Positions 1-10,093 of a stretch of DNA of 64,000 nucleotides are shown in pieces. Within the stretch, counting starts at the first letter, position 1. Each line of letters starts with the position of its first letter. Origin of the DNA: a candidate division TM6 bacterium SOIL31 (lineage in GTDB: Bacteria > Babelota > Babeliae > Babelales > Vermiphilaceae). The DNA lies in assembly GCA_001468865.1 (NCBI GenBank), contig LDIY01000007.1:119770-183769 (forward strand), given 5' to 3'. The translations under genes and the position numbers were made by a program. Below the pieces are notes generated by a model. That model did no database searches, was not told the origin of the DNA, and saw nothing but the letters and a program-made list of their open reading frames with translations.

Positions 1-77
1 ATTTTTGCATACGCAATTTTATAATAGCAATGCTTTAATGAACTTTATTGCGTATTATGCTTTAACAGAGCTGATTT

Positions 78-3000
78 CTACCCGCGCAACCATTTTTGTA
101 TAGAATTGATAATATTGGTGGTAAACGATTTTATTTTTTTACCAAGCGATGGTTCTGTTGATGATTTTGGCTTTTTTGTTTCAATCAATGTTGTATCAGT
201 TGCCTTAGGTTCTTCCGGAGCTGAAGCTGTTGTTCTGTGCGATTTATTCAATTGCTTAAAAATGAGATGTTTGATGAAATCGCTATTTTCTGTGAGCCAT
301 CTTCTTTTTGTTACGCGGGGAGGTATAAGATCTGCGGTTTGTTGAAGAGGAGTTTCAAGAAGATTTACATCCTCAGCTTGTATTTTTTTAGGTGCATGCG
401 TTTCTGGTAAACGTTGTTGAGGTTGCTCACCATAGACTATATGTTCGGGTGGAGTTGGCATTTCATAACTGGTATAACCACCAGATGACGACGTTGGATA
501 TGAGGGAGTAGTTGATGAAGGGCTATACGGAGTTCTTCCTGAAGGACTTCCTGCAAAATGAGGCGGTCTTTGGCTTTGCACGGTATGAGTTGTATAAGGA
601 GTGCCGTGTAATTCAAAGCCTTGCACGGGAGTGCTGATTCCTGCTTGCAAAGTGGTTGGCGTGGAAATTTCGATAGCAGATGTTTGGGGTGATACATATT
701 CTTCAACAGGTTCTGTTTGCAATTGTTCGCGTGTTTTTCTGGAAATAGGTGGTATTGGTTTTTCAATTGGTTCAATGGGTTCAGTTGGTTCAATTTTTTT
801 AATTGGCGTTTCTTTTTCTCGTTCGCGGCTTGCGCGCGGTTTTTGTGGAGGTATAGGGATTTCTAATTCTGCTTGTTCCGGGCTTTCAGGCAATAGTGGC
901 TGTTGTTTTTCTTCTTTTTCTTTTTCATCGTCACCGTCATCTCCGCCTTGAGGTAATTCAAATTGCTCGGCATATTTTTTTGCTAATTCTTCTCGTTCTC
1001 TTCTTTCTTCTCGTGCAATATCTTCTAGTATTTGATCAGTGTTTCTTTTTAGTTCTGTTTTTTGTTTTTCTATTTTTTCAAGCTGATTTTGTTCTAATTC
1101 TTGTAAGTTTTGGCGTGCTTCAGCTTCTTGTTTTTGTACATCTCTAATGATCTCATCTTGTTTTTGAATATTTTGTTCGATAGTTTTTTCTACTTTTACT
1201 AATGTATTTCGTGGCGCAGCAGCTTCTTGTAAGGCTTTTTCTGCATCTTTTTGAACCTGTTCTTGACGTGCGAGCTCTTCAAGAGCTTTCTTTTGCTGAA
1301 TTTCCAGCTCATCTTTTTGTTGTTGTACTTCAAGGTTTACTTTATCTTGCTGTGCTTGCGTTAGCTCTTTTTTAGCCTCTGTTGTTTGCAAATCCAATTG
1401 TTTTTCTTGGAGAGCGAGATCTTCTATTGTTTGTTTTGTGGACGCTATATCCTCTTGGGTTTCTTTTAGATTTTTTTCTTTTGATTGGATATCTCTATCA
1501 ATCAATTCAAGATCTGCTTTTATTTGAGTCCTTTCTATCTCTGCTTGCAATTTTTCAGCTTCTGCCTTATTTATTTGTTCTTGAATTTGCTGCATTTCTA
1601 AAAGATTTTTGTTCTTTTCTTCTTGCTCGGCTTTTTCTTGTACTCTCAACCCTTCTAATTCTTTAAGTCGCTGTTCTTCTGCGTTTTTGAAAGCTACATC
1701 TTCAACTTCTTGAGCAGCTTGTGCCTGTGCTTTCAATTGTTCCAATTGTTGTAGGCGTTGTGTTTCTACAATTTCTTGGTATTCTTTGGTTGCTTGTTCT
1801 GCATCCAATTTGGCTTGTTGAAGACGCTGTTGCGCTTCCACTCGTTTTATCTGTGCTTCACGGTGTGTTTGTTCTGCTTCTTCCGGATTTTCTAAGTTCG
1901 CTTCTTTTACTTTGAATTGTTCGGCCAGTTGTTGTTTTTTTGTTTCAAGACGAGCCTTTGCTCTTTCAAGTTCTTCACGCTCTTGCTCGGTAGAAGTTTT
2001 CAGCTCGGTTTCAAGCTGGGTGATCTCTGTTTCATATTTTTTATTAATTTCAGCAAAGGCGTTGTCCTTTTGTTGTTCTATTTGATTAATCTCATTATCA
2101 ATTGACTGTATTTGTTGTTTTATTTCAGCAATTTCATTTTCGCTATTTTTAATATCGGCTTGCCATTCTGCTTCGACTTCTTCTTTCAGCATTTGTTCTT
2201 TTTTTGTTTCCAATTCTTTAACTTTAGCTTGTTCTCGAATTTCAAGATTTGCTCGTATTCTTTTCATCGCCTTTTCTTGATCTTGCAATTTTGCTATTTC
2301 CGTTTCGAGTTTGTTTTGTTGTGTGATAATGTTCTCTCTCTCTTGTTTTTTAACTTCAACTTCTTTGGATAATTCTTTTAATTCTGCTTGTTGACTTGCT
2401 TCATTCTTTTGGATGCTTTGTAATTTTGCTTTGGCTTCTTCATGTTTTTCCATTGCCGCAATTTGTTTATCAAGTGCGGTTTCTAATCTTCTTCTTAAGG
2501 TGACTTCTTCTGTTTTTGCTGCTTCTAAAGCTTGTTGCGCTTTTTTCTGTTGCTGCGCATCTTTCATATTTTCTGTTTGAGTTTTGACTTCTTCGACTGC
2601 CGCTTCTAATTTTTTTGTTATTTTTTCTACTTTTTCCGTGGTTTTTTTTACATTTTCTTCTTGTTGTTTCAAATCTAATCGGGCTTTTTTCAGTTCTTGT
2701 TCTTTTGATTCATCAAGTCGTTTGCGTTCAGCAAGTTCTGTGGTGATTTTAAGCGTTTTAGCATCTTCTACCTTTTTTTCAATTCTTTGTAATAGCTCCA
2801 ATTTTCTAGATGGGCCCGTCCAAAAGTCTTTCATAACAGAAGCAATTTCTTGTTGATACTGTGCTATAGCTTCGGGAGTAAGTCCGCTTGTTTCGATGGT
2901 AGTTGATAATGCTTTGCTGGCTTTCTCTGGCGTAATATCGGCGCGTTGTATGATGATTGGCTCTTTTTCTATAACAGGTGGTTCAAGTTCTGCTTGCTTT

Positions 3001-4151
3001 GTTGGAGCTTTAGTAGGTTCTGGCGTTTCTGTAAGCTGCGTTTCTGGAGAAGGTATCGGTTCAATTACTTTTTCGGGTATTTCAATTTCTGATGTAGCAA
3101 TTGGTTTTAATGGTTGCGGAAATTTAGGCTTTCCCCATTGAAAAAGTTTAGCTTGTTGCTCTGAGCTTAATGGTTTAAGGGTGAATGGTTGATTCGCTTG
3201 AAGTGTTTCTATAGTTGCTACAGTAGGTTGTTGTGGTTCTAGGGTAGCAGGACTTATTTCAGCAGGAACAGTGGGGATGGGTTCTATCGTTACTGACGGT
3301 GCTTGAAGAGCTTCTGTTTGTTGAGTGAGAGTTTCTATTGTATTTTGAAGCTCTTGAGCTGCTTTAGCATCTTGTATTTTTCGCATAGTACTGAAAGCTT
3401 TGGGTGGTATATTTGGTTGTGAGCCGTGTTCGTGTAACTCTTCAATATTTTCGCCTTCAGGATAAATAAGTTCAGGATGTGGGGCTGCTTCTATTAATCT
3501 TACCATATAAATAAGGGCTTCCGGAGTAAAAATACACTCAAAAAGAGTGGTATTTCCTACGTTATATGAATAAGGGATATAATTTTCTGATTCTCCTTCT
3601 GCAATAGTACAGAGATTTCTTATATAACGGATTGAATTTTTGGCTTGATAATATACTATGCCAATAGCAAAGCTTTCTTTTTGGGCAAGGTCAATCCCTG
3701 TTTGGAATGCAACTTCTCTCTCTTCTGGAAATTTACTTGTATTAAAACTATCCGCAATATAGCTGGCAGGATATTCACTTTCTCGGAGGGATTGGCGGCG
3801 TTTCTTAATATCCTGCAGGGAAAGATCTTTTCTCTTGTGTTCAAATAAAGAATTTCTCGCATGGCCTCCAAAATGGGGACGTATAGTAACGCTCGGTGCT
3901 GAAGAAACTGTTTGAGATCCTCGGGCAGAAATGGTAGATCCTCCGGACGACCGTTCAGAGGATTTTTCCTGTTTTATATCCAGTTTAGGAGCGGGAAGTT
4001 CGCGAAAAGGGTTTTGCTGCGGTCGGATTTGAGGACGTCGCTTTATTCCTTCTTTTACAAATTGTCCAACTCCTCTTGATGCGCCAAAAGCCTGAGCATG
4101 CAATAACATTGCAAGAGCGTAGATTGCAAACTTGATTATGTTTTTTGTCAT
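78..4151 (-). CDS. Very long exported coiled-coil protein (E/Q/K-rich), Pro-rich flanks; function unknown
   Basis: ORF 78..4178; the better start is the internal Met (MTKNIIKFAIYALAMLLHAQAFG, signal peptide). Central ~700 aa is heptad-like E/K/Q/L-rich, with Pro/Thr/Ser-rich regions on both sides. Confidence 0.8.
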   Translation of the reverse strand: MTKNIIKFAIYALAMLLHAQAFGASRGVGQFVKEGIKRRPQIRPQQNPFRELPAPKLDIKQEKSSERSSGGSTISARGSQTVSSAPSVTIRPHFGGHARNSLFEHKRKDLSLQDIKKRRQSLRESEYPASYIADSFNTSKFPEEREVAFQTGIDLAQKESFAIGIVYYQAKNSIRYIRNLCTIAEGESENYIPYSYNVGNTTLFECIFTPEALIYMVRLIEAAPHPELIYPEGENIEELHEHGSQPNIPPKAFSTMRKIQDAKAAQELQNTIETLTQQTEALQAPSVTIEPIPTVPAEISPATLEPQQPTVATIETLQANQPFTLKPLSSEQQAKLFQWGKPKFPQPLKPIATSEIEIPEKVIEPIPSPETQLTETPEPTKAPTKQAELEPPVIEKEPIIIQRADITPEKASKALSTTIETSGLTPEAIAQYQQEIASVMKDFWTGPSRKLELLQRIEKKVEDAKTLKITTELAERKRLDESKEQELKKARLDLKQQEENVKKTTEKVEKITKKLEAAVEEVKTQTENMKDAQQQKKAQQALEAAKTEEVTLRRRLETALDKQIAAMEKHEEAKAKLQSIQKNEASQQAELKELSKEVEVKKQERENIITQQNKLETEIAKLQDQEKAMKRIRANLEIREQAKVKELETKKEQMLKEEVEAEWQADIKNSENEIAEIKQQIQSIDNEINQIEQQKDNAFAEINKKYETEITQLETELKTSTEQEREELERAKARLETKKQQLAEQFKVKEANLENPEEAEQTHREAQIKRVEAQQRLQQAKLDAEQATKEYQEIVETQRLQQLEQLKAQAQAAQEVEDVAFKNAEEQRLKELEGLRVQEKAEQEEKNKNLLEMQQIQEQINKAEAEKLQAEIERTQIKADLELIDRDIQSKEKNLKETQEDIASTKQTIEDLALQEKQLDLQTTEAKKELTQAQQDKVNLEVQQQKDELEIQQKKALEELARQEQVQKDAEKALQEAAAPRNTLVKVEKTIEQNIQKQDEIIRDVQKQEAEARQNLQELEQNQLEKIEKQKTELKRNTDQILEDIAREERREREELAKKYAEQFELPQGGDDGDDEKEKEEKQQPLLPESPEQAELEIPIPPQKPRASREREKETPIKKIEPTEPIEPIEKPIPPISRKTREQLQTEPVEEYVSPQTSAIEISTPTTLQAGISTPVQGFELHGTPYTTHTVQSQRPPHFAGSPSGRTPYSPSSTTPSYPTSSSGGYTSYEMPTPPEHIVYGEQPQQRLPETHAPKKIQAEDVNLLETPLQQTADLIPPRVTKRRWLTENSDFIKHLIFKQLNKSHRTTASAPEEPKATDTTLIETKKPKSSTEPSLGKKIKSFTTNIINSIQKWLRG

Positions 4152-4379
4152 AGCATTGCCACTCATTTTTAACTTCACCCCTCATCACCCCAATTTATCA
4201 CTTTAAAGGATACACTTTTCTAGCTGATAAATTCAACAAGGCTATTTAAATTCAGAAAAAGCGTTGATGTTAAAGGGTTTTTTTATAAAACAGCTGGCCT
4301 ATTATTGCTATTTGAATTGGTATTTTTGTACCTTAAAAGGGAATAAAGCTTCACATTATCATAGATGAAAGGATATTTC

Positions 4380-4817
4380 ATGATGATACGCCCTATAAAA
4401 GTTATGATGATTTTGGTGTTGATGCAAATGATGAGCGTTGCTCTTGATATGCAGGGTTGTTTTACCACGTTTATCAATGATAAAGGCATCAAAATACTTA
4501 TTTATGATAAAAATGATGATCTTATTATTCCTATTGGTAAGAGTGAAAAGCGTCGTTTTGGTAGTGAGAATGAACATGCTCACTTTGTGATTTATACACA
4601 AGAGCCGAAGAAAAGATTGTTCTCTCCCTTGTATACCTGTAAACAAGATCAGTGTGGCGCCAATGGTAATATGCAACTCAAATTTTCTGATATAGAAAAT
4701 GATACAGAAGCTGCGCAGCTATTTACTATTACTGAACATACGCCTCATATGTCCATGGTGCAGCGCGTTTCTGAAGTGATCAAGTCAGAATGTAGCAATT
4801 GTGAAAAAGAAGAGTAA
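4380..4817 (+). CDS. Small exported hypothetical protein
   Basis: ORF 4365..4817; AAAGGA upstream of ATG 4380; N-terminal hydrophobic segment MMIRPIKVMMILVLMQMMSVALDMQGC. Confidence 0.65.
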   Translation: MMIRPIKVMMILVLMQMMSVALDMQGCFTTFINDKGIKILIYDKNDDLIIPIGKSEKRRFGSENEHAHFVIYTQEPKKRLFSPLYTCKQDQCGANGNMQLKFSDIENDTEAAQLFTITEHTPHMSMVQRVSEVIKSECSNCEKEE

Positions 4818-4824
4818 AAAAAAT

Positions 4825-4855
4825 AAAGCCCAACCTTGGTTGGGCTTTTAAAAGA
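4825..4855. terminator. Rho-independent terminator-like hairpin between convergent genes
   Basis: aaagcccaaccttggttgggctttt: perfect inverted repeat with A/T flanks. Confidence 0.75.
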
Positions 4856-4863
4856 GTGTTGTG

Positions 4864-7311
4864 CTATGCTGGATCATTATTGCCAGAAAAATTTAACCTC
4901 TCCAATTCTTCATCTCGACGCTCTTCAATTTGTTGTGCATTGAACTGGCTAAGATTAAGATGGAAAATGTGATGGACAATATCAAAACGGATATGGGTCA
5001 TCATTTCACGGAACATATCAAATGCTTCGCGCTTATATTCAATAAGCGGATTTTTTTGTCCCCATCCCCGTAGACCAATGCCTTCTTTTAAATGATCAAG
5101 ATTAAGCATATGTTGACGCCATGCTTTATCAATTGTTTCTAACACGAGCCATTTTTCAGCTGATTTGATAATATTTTCATTCTGTTGTCTGCGATAGAGA
5201 TCGTACTGTTCCAGCAAGAAGTCAATGAGGTCTTTTTCAAATACTTCAACATTCTGGGTTGAAATATGCGCGCCCTCAAAATCTTTCTGTTTCAATCCGG
5301 TGATATATTGCAGCGCTTCATACATTTTTTCTATTTGGTTTGCATTGAGGTGGCGGGTGGGAGCGTTGTAGGCAATTAAATCTTGTACAATGTTAGCGAT
5401 AAAATCACGCATCAGTTCGTAAATGCGATTTTCGCCTTCAAGGGCATCAAGTCGATGATTATAAATGACAATACGTTGTTGATTTAAGACGTCATCATAT
5501 TCAAGAAGATGTTTACGATTGTCAAAGTTATGTTTTTCGACGCGTTCTTGTGCGCGTTCAATGGTTTTTGAAACAAGACGAGATTCAATAATTTCATCTT
5601 CTTCCATGCCAAAGAACACCATTTTATTTTTTAATGAATCCCCGGCAAAAATGCGTACTAAATCATCTTCAAGTGATATATAAAAACGAGATTCACCCGG
5701 ATCGCCCTGTCGGCCAGATCGTCCGCGTAACTGATTATCAATACGTCTGCTTTCATGGCGTTCCGTTCCTAAAATATATAAACCTCCTGCAATAATAGAT
5801 TCAGGAGTTAATTTAATATCAGTCCCGCGACCAGCCATGTTGGTTGCAATGGTAATGCGGCCAGCTTCACCGGCGTGAGCAACAATTTCTGCTTCGCGTT
5901 CATGTTGTTTTGCATTCAATACATCATGCTTAATACCGTTGGCAGTTAAAATGGCGCTTAACAACTCTGAAGTTTCAATAGCAATGGTACCGATAAGCAC
6001 CGGTTGCCCCTTTTTGTGGCGTTCTTTAATATCTTCTACAATTGCTTTATATTTTGCGTTTTTTGTTAAAAAAATAAGATCAGGCATATCTTTCCTGATC
6101 ATAGGACGATGCGTTGGAATTGAGACAACGTCAAGTTTATAAATATTGTGAAATTCTTCGCTTTCTGTTGCGGCAGTACCAGCCATACCGGCAAGTTTTT
6201 TATAAAGTCTGAAAAAATTTTGCAAAGTGATACTTGCAAGTGTTTGGCTTTCTCGTTCGATTTCTACATTCTCTTTGGCTTCGAGGGCTTGGTGGAGGCC
6301 GTCACTATAGCGGCGTCCCGGTAAGATACGACCAGTAAACTCATCAACAATGAGCACTTGATTATCTGCAACAATATAATCAACATCACGTTTGAAAAGA
6401 GCGTGTGCGCGTAATGCCTGATTGATGTGATGTAATAATTGCATATGTTCGATTAAATATAAGTTGGAGACATTAAATGCTTTCTCAACCTTATCCACTC
6501 CGCTTTCAGTCAGCAGTACTGTACGTGCTTTTTCATCAACTTCATAATCAGTATTCTTTTCTAAGAATGATACAACGCGATCAGCGTCGCGGTATAGGGA
6601 GCCAACTTCTTCAGATGATCCTGAAATAATGAGTGGCGTACGTGCTTCATCGATTAAAATGGAGTCAACTTCATCAACAATAGCAAATGAAAGTTCCCGT
6701 TGAACCAAATCATCTTTGCGAAATTTCATGTTATCGCGTAAATAATCAAAACCAAGTTCATTGTTTGTTGCATACAGAATATCAGCAGCATAGGCTTTTT
6801 GACGTTCGGCATCTGTCATGGAGTTTTGCAGGCAGGCAACTTCAAGGCCAAGAAATTTATAAATTGGGCTCATCCATTCAGAGTCACGACGAGCAAGATA
6901 ATCGTTTACCGTGACAAGGTGAGCACCTTTACCCGTTAATGCGTTGAGATAAAGGGGCAATGTCGCGGTGAATGTTTTACCTTCACCTGTTTTCATTTCG
7001 CACAGTTTACCTTGGTGGAGCACAATTCCTCCCATTAACTGCACATCAAAATGACGTTGTCCCAGCGTGCGGTATCCTGCTTCTCGTACCACGGCAAAAG
7101 CTTCAGGAAGGATAGCATCCAGCTTTTTGCCGGCTGCAAGTTGCGCTTTAAATTCAACCGTTTTATGGGCGAGTTGTTCATCGGATAATGAACTGATTAA
7201 TGGTTCTAATGCATTAATTTCTTCAACAAGAGGAAGCATTCTTTTTATTTGTCGGTCGTTATTGGTGCCGACTATTTTTGCGATTATCCGTGAGATCATT
7301 GCAATCCCCAT
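4864..7311 (-). CDS. secA: Preprotein translocase ATPase SecA
   Basis: Full-length SecA: QLMGGIVLHQGKLCEMKTGEGKTFTATLPLYLNAL, VDEVDSILIDEARTPLIISG, TNMAGRGTDIKL, QLRGRSGRQGDPGESRFYISLEDDL. No C-terminal Cys/His zinc motif. Confidence 0.98.
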   Translation of the reverse strand: MGIAMISRIIAKIVGTNNDRQIKRMLPLVEEINALEPLISSLSDEQLAHKTVEFKAQLAAGKKLDAILPEAFAVVREAGYRTLGQRHFDVQLMGGIVLHQGKLCEMKTGEGKTFTATLPLYLNALTGKGAHLVTVNDYLARRDSEWMSPIYKFLGLEVACLQNSMTDAERQKAYAADILYATNNELGFDYLRDNMKFRKDDLVQRELSFAIVDEVDSILIDEARTPLIISGSSEEVGSLYRDADRVVSFLEKNTDYEVDEKARTVLLTESGVDKVEKAFNVSNLYLIEHMQLLHHINQALRAHALFKRDVDYIVADNQVLIVDEFTGRILPGRRYSDGLHQALEAKENVEIERESQTLASITLQNFFRLYKKLAGMAGTAATESEEFHNIYKLDVVSIPTHRPMIRKDMPDLIFLTKNAKYKAIVEDIKERHKKGQPVLIGTIAIETSELLSAILTANGIKHDVLNAKQHEREAEIVAHAGEAGRITIATNMAGRGTDIKLTPESIIAGGLYILGTERHESRRIDNQLRGRSGRQGDPGESRFYISLEDDLVRIFAGDSLKNKMVFFGMEEDEIIESRLVSKTIERAQERVEKHNFDNRKHLLEYDDVLNQQRIVIYNHRLDALEGENRIYELMRDFIANIVQDLIAYNAPTRHLNANQIEKMYEALQYITGLKQKDFEGAHISTQNVEVFEKDLIDFLLEQYDLYRRQQNENIIKSAEKWLVLETIDKAWRQHMLNLDHLKEGIGLRGWGQKNPLIEYKREAFDMFREMMTHIRFDIVHHIFHLNLSQFNAQQIEERRDEELERLNFSGNNDPA

Positions 7312-7475
7312 TTATTAGGTTGAAATCCGCTACTATCTGCAAGAATATCAAAAAAAGAGGGGTTGCTCAACATGCAGAAATGAGGAAAAAATCTCTTTCT
7401 AAAAAAAAGAGCTTTTTTTTGATTTTGAGGTACGTTATTAGAAAAGAATTTTTGTATGTGAAAAAAGGATCTCTT

Positions 7476-7880
7476 ATGAAAAAAACGATGATAGTTTTAG
7501 TGTTTGCGTGGGCGAGTTGCACGAGCAATGCTTTTGAAGATCTTCAGTCAACACCAAGCCGTAGTTACGAATGCATTAATAATACCTGTTTTGTTGAGTC
7601 GGGATGTCAGGAACGTTTTGGTCACCAAGTTGATGAATATACCAGGAAAGAAAAAGAAATAGAGATAGAAGTGGAAGTAGATGAGGTTGATGATTACGAA
7701 CAAGCTATCTCAAGCAGTGTGCAACCACCCAAGATATCAGCCACTCAGCAGATGCTTGCAAAAGTATTTGGAGAACTGCTGGTGCGTTATATTAGCATGC
7801 AAGAAGTAGCGCGTATTTATTTCCAAGAAATGAAGACAACTCTCAACAATTGGTATGGTCACTATATTACCGGTGCATAA
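7476..7880 (+). CDS. Small exported hypothetical protein
   Basis: ORF 7278..7880; the signal peptide MKKTMIVLVFAWASCTSNAF places the start at 7476. Confidence 0.6.
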   Translation: MKKTMIVLVFAWASCTSNAFEDLQSTPSRSYECINNTCFVESGCQERFGHQVDEYTRKEKEIEIEVEVDEVDDYEQAISSSVQPPKISATQQMLAKVFGELLVRYISMQEVARIYFQEMKTTLNNWYGHYITGA

Positions 7881-7901
7881 GAACAGAAAAGAACAAAGCA
7901 T

Positions 7902-8702
7902 ATGCAGGGCAAGGCGGCAGACAACAAAGAAAGGCATGAATTTGCCTTATTTGTGGAATCATTATCTCTATTAGCTCAACACAAGAAAGAGGGAGACTCT
8001 CTTTTTGTGTCTGATGAAACATTGGTTCACCGTATGGTCAATGTTCTCCGCTTACGTCTTGACGATCAGTGTGTTCTTTTTAATAGAAATGTTCAGGCAT
8101 TAGTTGTTATTACGGATTTTATTGGTAAAAAACAGATTCACGTAAAACTCCAATCCATAAAAACTACTCTTTTGTTGAGTCCATCCCTTACTTTTTTATT
8201 GCCAGTACTTAAACGGGATGATTATGAGGCTGCTTTATACGCATTAACTGAAGTTGGTGTTAATAAGATACAGCTGATTTTTACGCATAAAACGTCACAT
8301 CAATGGTCAGGCAATAAGGATTTTGAGCGAGCGCAACGTATCATTATTGGAGCGGCAGAGCAATCTAAAAACTTTGCATATCCGGAATTAAAAGCGCCAA
8401 TTATATTAGAGGCCGCGTTACAACAATACCACGCAGCCTCTACTAAAATTTTCTTTGATCCAGAAGGAATGTCCTTTTTTGAGGTGATGCAGCAATTGCA
8501 CAATAAAAAATCAGAAGATGTGCTGCTTCTTGTTGGTCCAGAGGGAGATTTGCATGCAGAAGAAAAAAAAATAGTAAAAAACGCGGGATTCATTTTTTGT
8601 AGTCTTACTCCTACTATTGTGCGTGCTGTCCAAGCAGCAACTCTTGGCGCTGGTTTTGTTCGCTCTCTTCTTTCGAACCACCAACGAAATGTTTTCAAAT
8701 AG
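7902..8702 (+). CDS. rsmE: 16S rRNA (uracil1498-N3)-methyltransferase, RsmE family
   Basis: SPOUT-type C-terminus LLLVGPEGDLHAEEKKIVKNAGFIFCSLTPTIVRAVQAATLGAGFVRS; RsmE-like N-terminus HRMVNVLRLRLDDQCVLFN. Confidence 0.88.
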   Translation: MQGKAADNKERHEFALFVESLSLLAQHKKEGDSLFVSDETLVHRMVNVLRLRLDDQCVLFNRNVQALVVITDFIGKKQIHVKLQSIKTTLLLSPSLTFLLPVLKRDDYEAALYALTEVGVNKIQLIFTHKTSHQWSGNKDFERAQRIIIGAAEQSKNFAYPELKAPIILEAALQQYHAASTKIFFDPEGMSFFEVMQQLHNKKSEDVLLLVGPEGDLHAEEKKIVKNAGFIFCSLTPTIVRAVQAATLGAGFVRSLLSNHQRNVFK

Positions 8703-8801
8703 TACTTGCAAATTTGTTGATTTTTTATATTTTTGATTATTACACTGTTGTTATAGAGGGGTAAAAATATCTTTTTGGGCGATCAGCGGGGAGAGAGAGT
8801 A

Positions 8802-9710
8802 ATGGAAGGCAAGCAAGCGGGAATTTTTCGATTATTTATTATTATCATTTTTTTTTGTTGCAGTATATTTTTTTTGAATAATAATAAAAAAAATCTTACC
8901 ACAGCAACTCATATTGATATTTGTAATGTGAAGGGAGACGCGGGAACGCACCTCTCTTTAGATCGAGTATATCAAGACATAAGTTCATTATTTTATACGC
9001 ATGATGTGGATTTAATCATAAAAACAGTGGGTCAGTTTAAATATAATTTTGCCTATGATCTTGTTGAAAAAATGGCGAGTGATACTGATATTCCTTTATC
9101 ACATGAAGAAAAAATAAAAATTATTAGTGCCATGGTTGCCCATTATGCCTGTCCCAAAAGAAGCATTAATTATGACTTTTTTGATCTTTTTTTGAAGTAT
9201 CCTGATTTGACTATCTATACAAGTCCGTTACTTTCCCTGGCGCGCAGCAAACACGCAGATCTTATTGGAATGTTCATTGCGTGGGGAAAAGATCGTCAGA
9301 AAATGTATAACAAAACGGGTCTATTGGCTGGATATGCAGAGCAAGCTTTTACCCAAGCAGTGAAAGAAGATGATCCGCTCGCGGTAGAAACATTATTCAG
9401 TAAAAAAGTGCGCCTTGCGCCTCAAGTCGCTTCATATTTATTGTGGTATATTGTGGAAAAAGGCAAAGAAAGTGCCATGATTGGGCTATTGGTGGATCAT
9501 GCACAGGCTGATGTAAATTATACCCACCACGGAAAAACATTGCTGGTAGAAGCGGTTGAACGCAACAATATACACGCCGTACGTACACTGTTAGATAAAG
9601 GGGCGGTGGTGGATCGGGTTATTGACGAAAATAAAGGAACGGCTTTAACTATTGCAATGAAATGTAATTATGAGGGAATCGAACAACTGCTGCGGGAATA
9701 TGGGGACTAA
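8802..9710 (+). CDS. Membrane-anchored/exported ankyrin-repeat-like protein
   Basis: N-terminal TM segment (FRLFIIIIFFCCSIFFL); C-terminal ankyrin-like repeats (VNYTHHGKTLLVEAVERNNIHAVRTLLDKGAVVDRVIDENKGTALTIAMKCNYEGIEQLL). Confidence 0.7.
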   Translation: MEGKQAGIFRLFIIIIFFCCSIFFLNNNKKNLTTATHIDICNVKGDAGTHLSLDRVYQDISSLFYTHDVDLIIKTVGQFKYNFAYDLVEKMASDTDIPLSHEEKIKIISAMVAHYACPKRSINYDFFDLFLKYPDLTIYTSPLLSLARSKHADLIGMFIAWGKDRQKMYNKTGLLAGYAEQAFTQAVKEDDPLAVETLFSKKVRLAPQVASYLLWYIVEKGKESAMIGLLVDHAQADVNYTHHGKTLLVEAVERNNIHAVRTLLDKGAVVDRVIDENKGTALTIAMKCNYEGIEQLLREYGD

Positions 9711-9792
9711 CTGTAGCCCCAACTAGGCCTTGGGGTACGCCCTTTTTTCAAGAAATTAAGATAAGATTTTAAGATTTAAGAATAATGTCCAA

Positions 9793-10085
9793 CTTAACGT
9801 CGGGCACCCAACATTGATTTCATCAATGTTCTTTTTCCTAGGTGGCCCTCATCCGGCCCCCTAGAACCCCAGATGCAAACCTCCGGTTTGATCTCTTTCG
9901 GCGTGAACTCGCATTCTCGTCTACTCGCAAAGCCTCTTAGCCGTGAACACTCACGAGTCCTTCGGAACAGCGGCGCCTCATCAGATTTTTACAAATTAGT
10001 TTTTTTACGAAGTTTCGTCTTCTCGTTTTGTTCTGTCGTATCCTACCACCGCTCGTCCTGAGCTTGTCGAAGGATATCTTCGAGC
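9793..10085. repeat. GC-rich non-coding repeat/structured block ending in a CTGAGCTTGTCGAAGGA repeat copy
   Basis: Much higher GC than its surroundings, several hairpins (e.g. aacattgatttcatcaatgtt), no convincing ORF; ends in cgtcctgagcttgtcgaaggata. Confidence 0.5.
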
Positions 10086-10093
10086 GTCCATTC

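Noticed and set aside
437-793. Minus-strand 118-aa ORF in another frame of the coiled-coil gene
   Set aside because: Out-of-frame translation of the repetitive Pro/Gln-rich part.
106-3848. Many plus-strand ORFs (e.g. 106..345, 601..951, 896..1147, 1382..1666, 2584..2856) opposite the coiled-coil gene
   Set aside because: Antisense shadows of a low-complexity coding region; translations are Phe/Leu/Ser-rich with no domain and no RBS context.
4864-7311. SecA lacking its C-terminal zinc motif as a major novelty
   Set aside because: Absence of the SEC-C tail occurs in several bacterial groups and is not unusual by itself.
9873-10061. 62-aa plus-strand ORF
   Set aside because: Lies wholly in the GC-rich repeat block; no RBS or domain; treated as non-coding.
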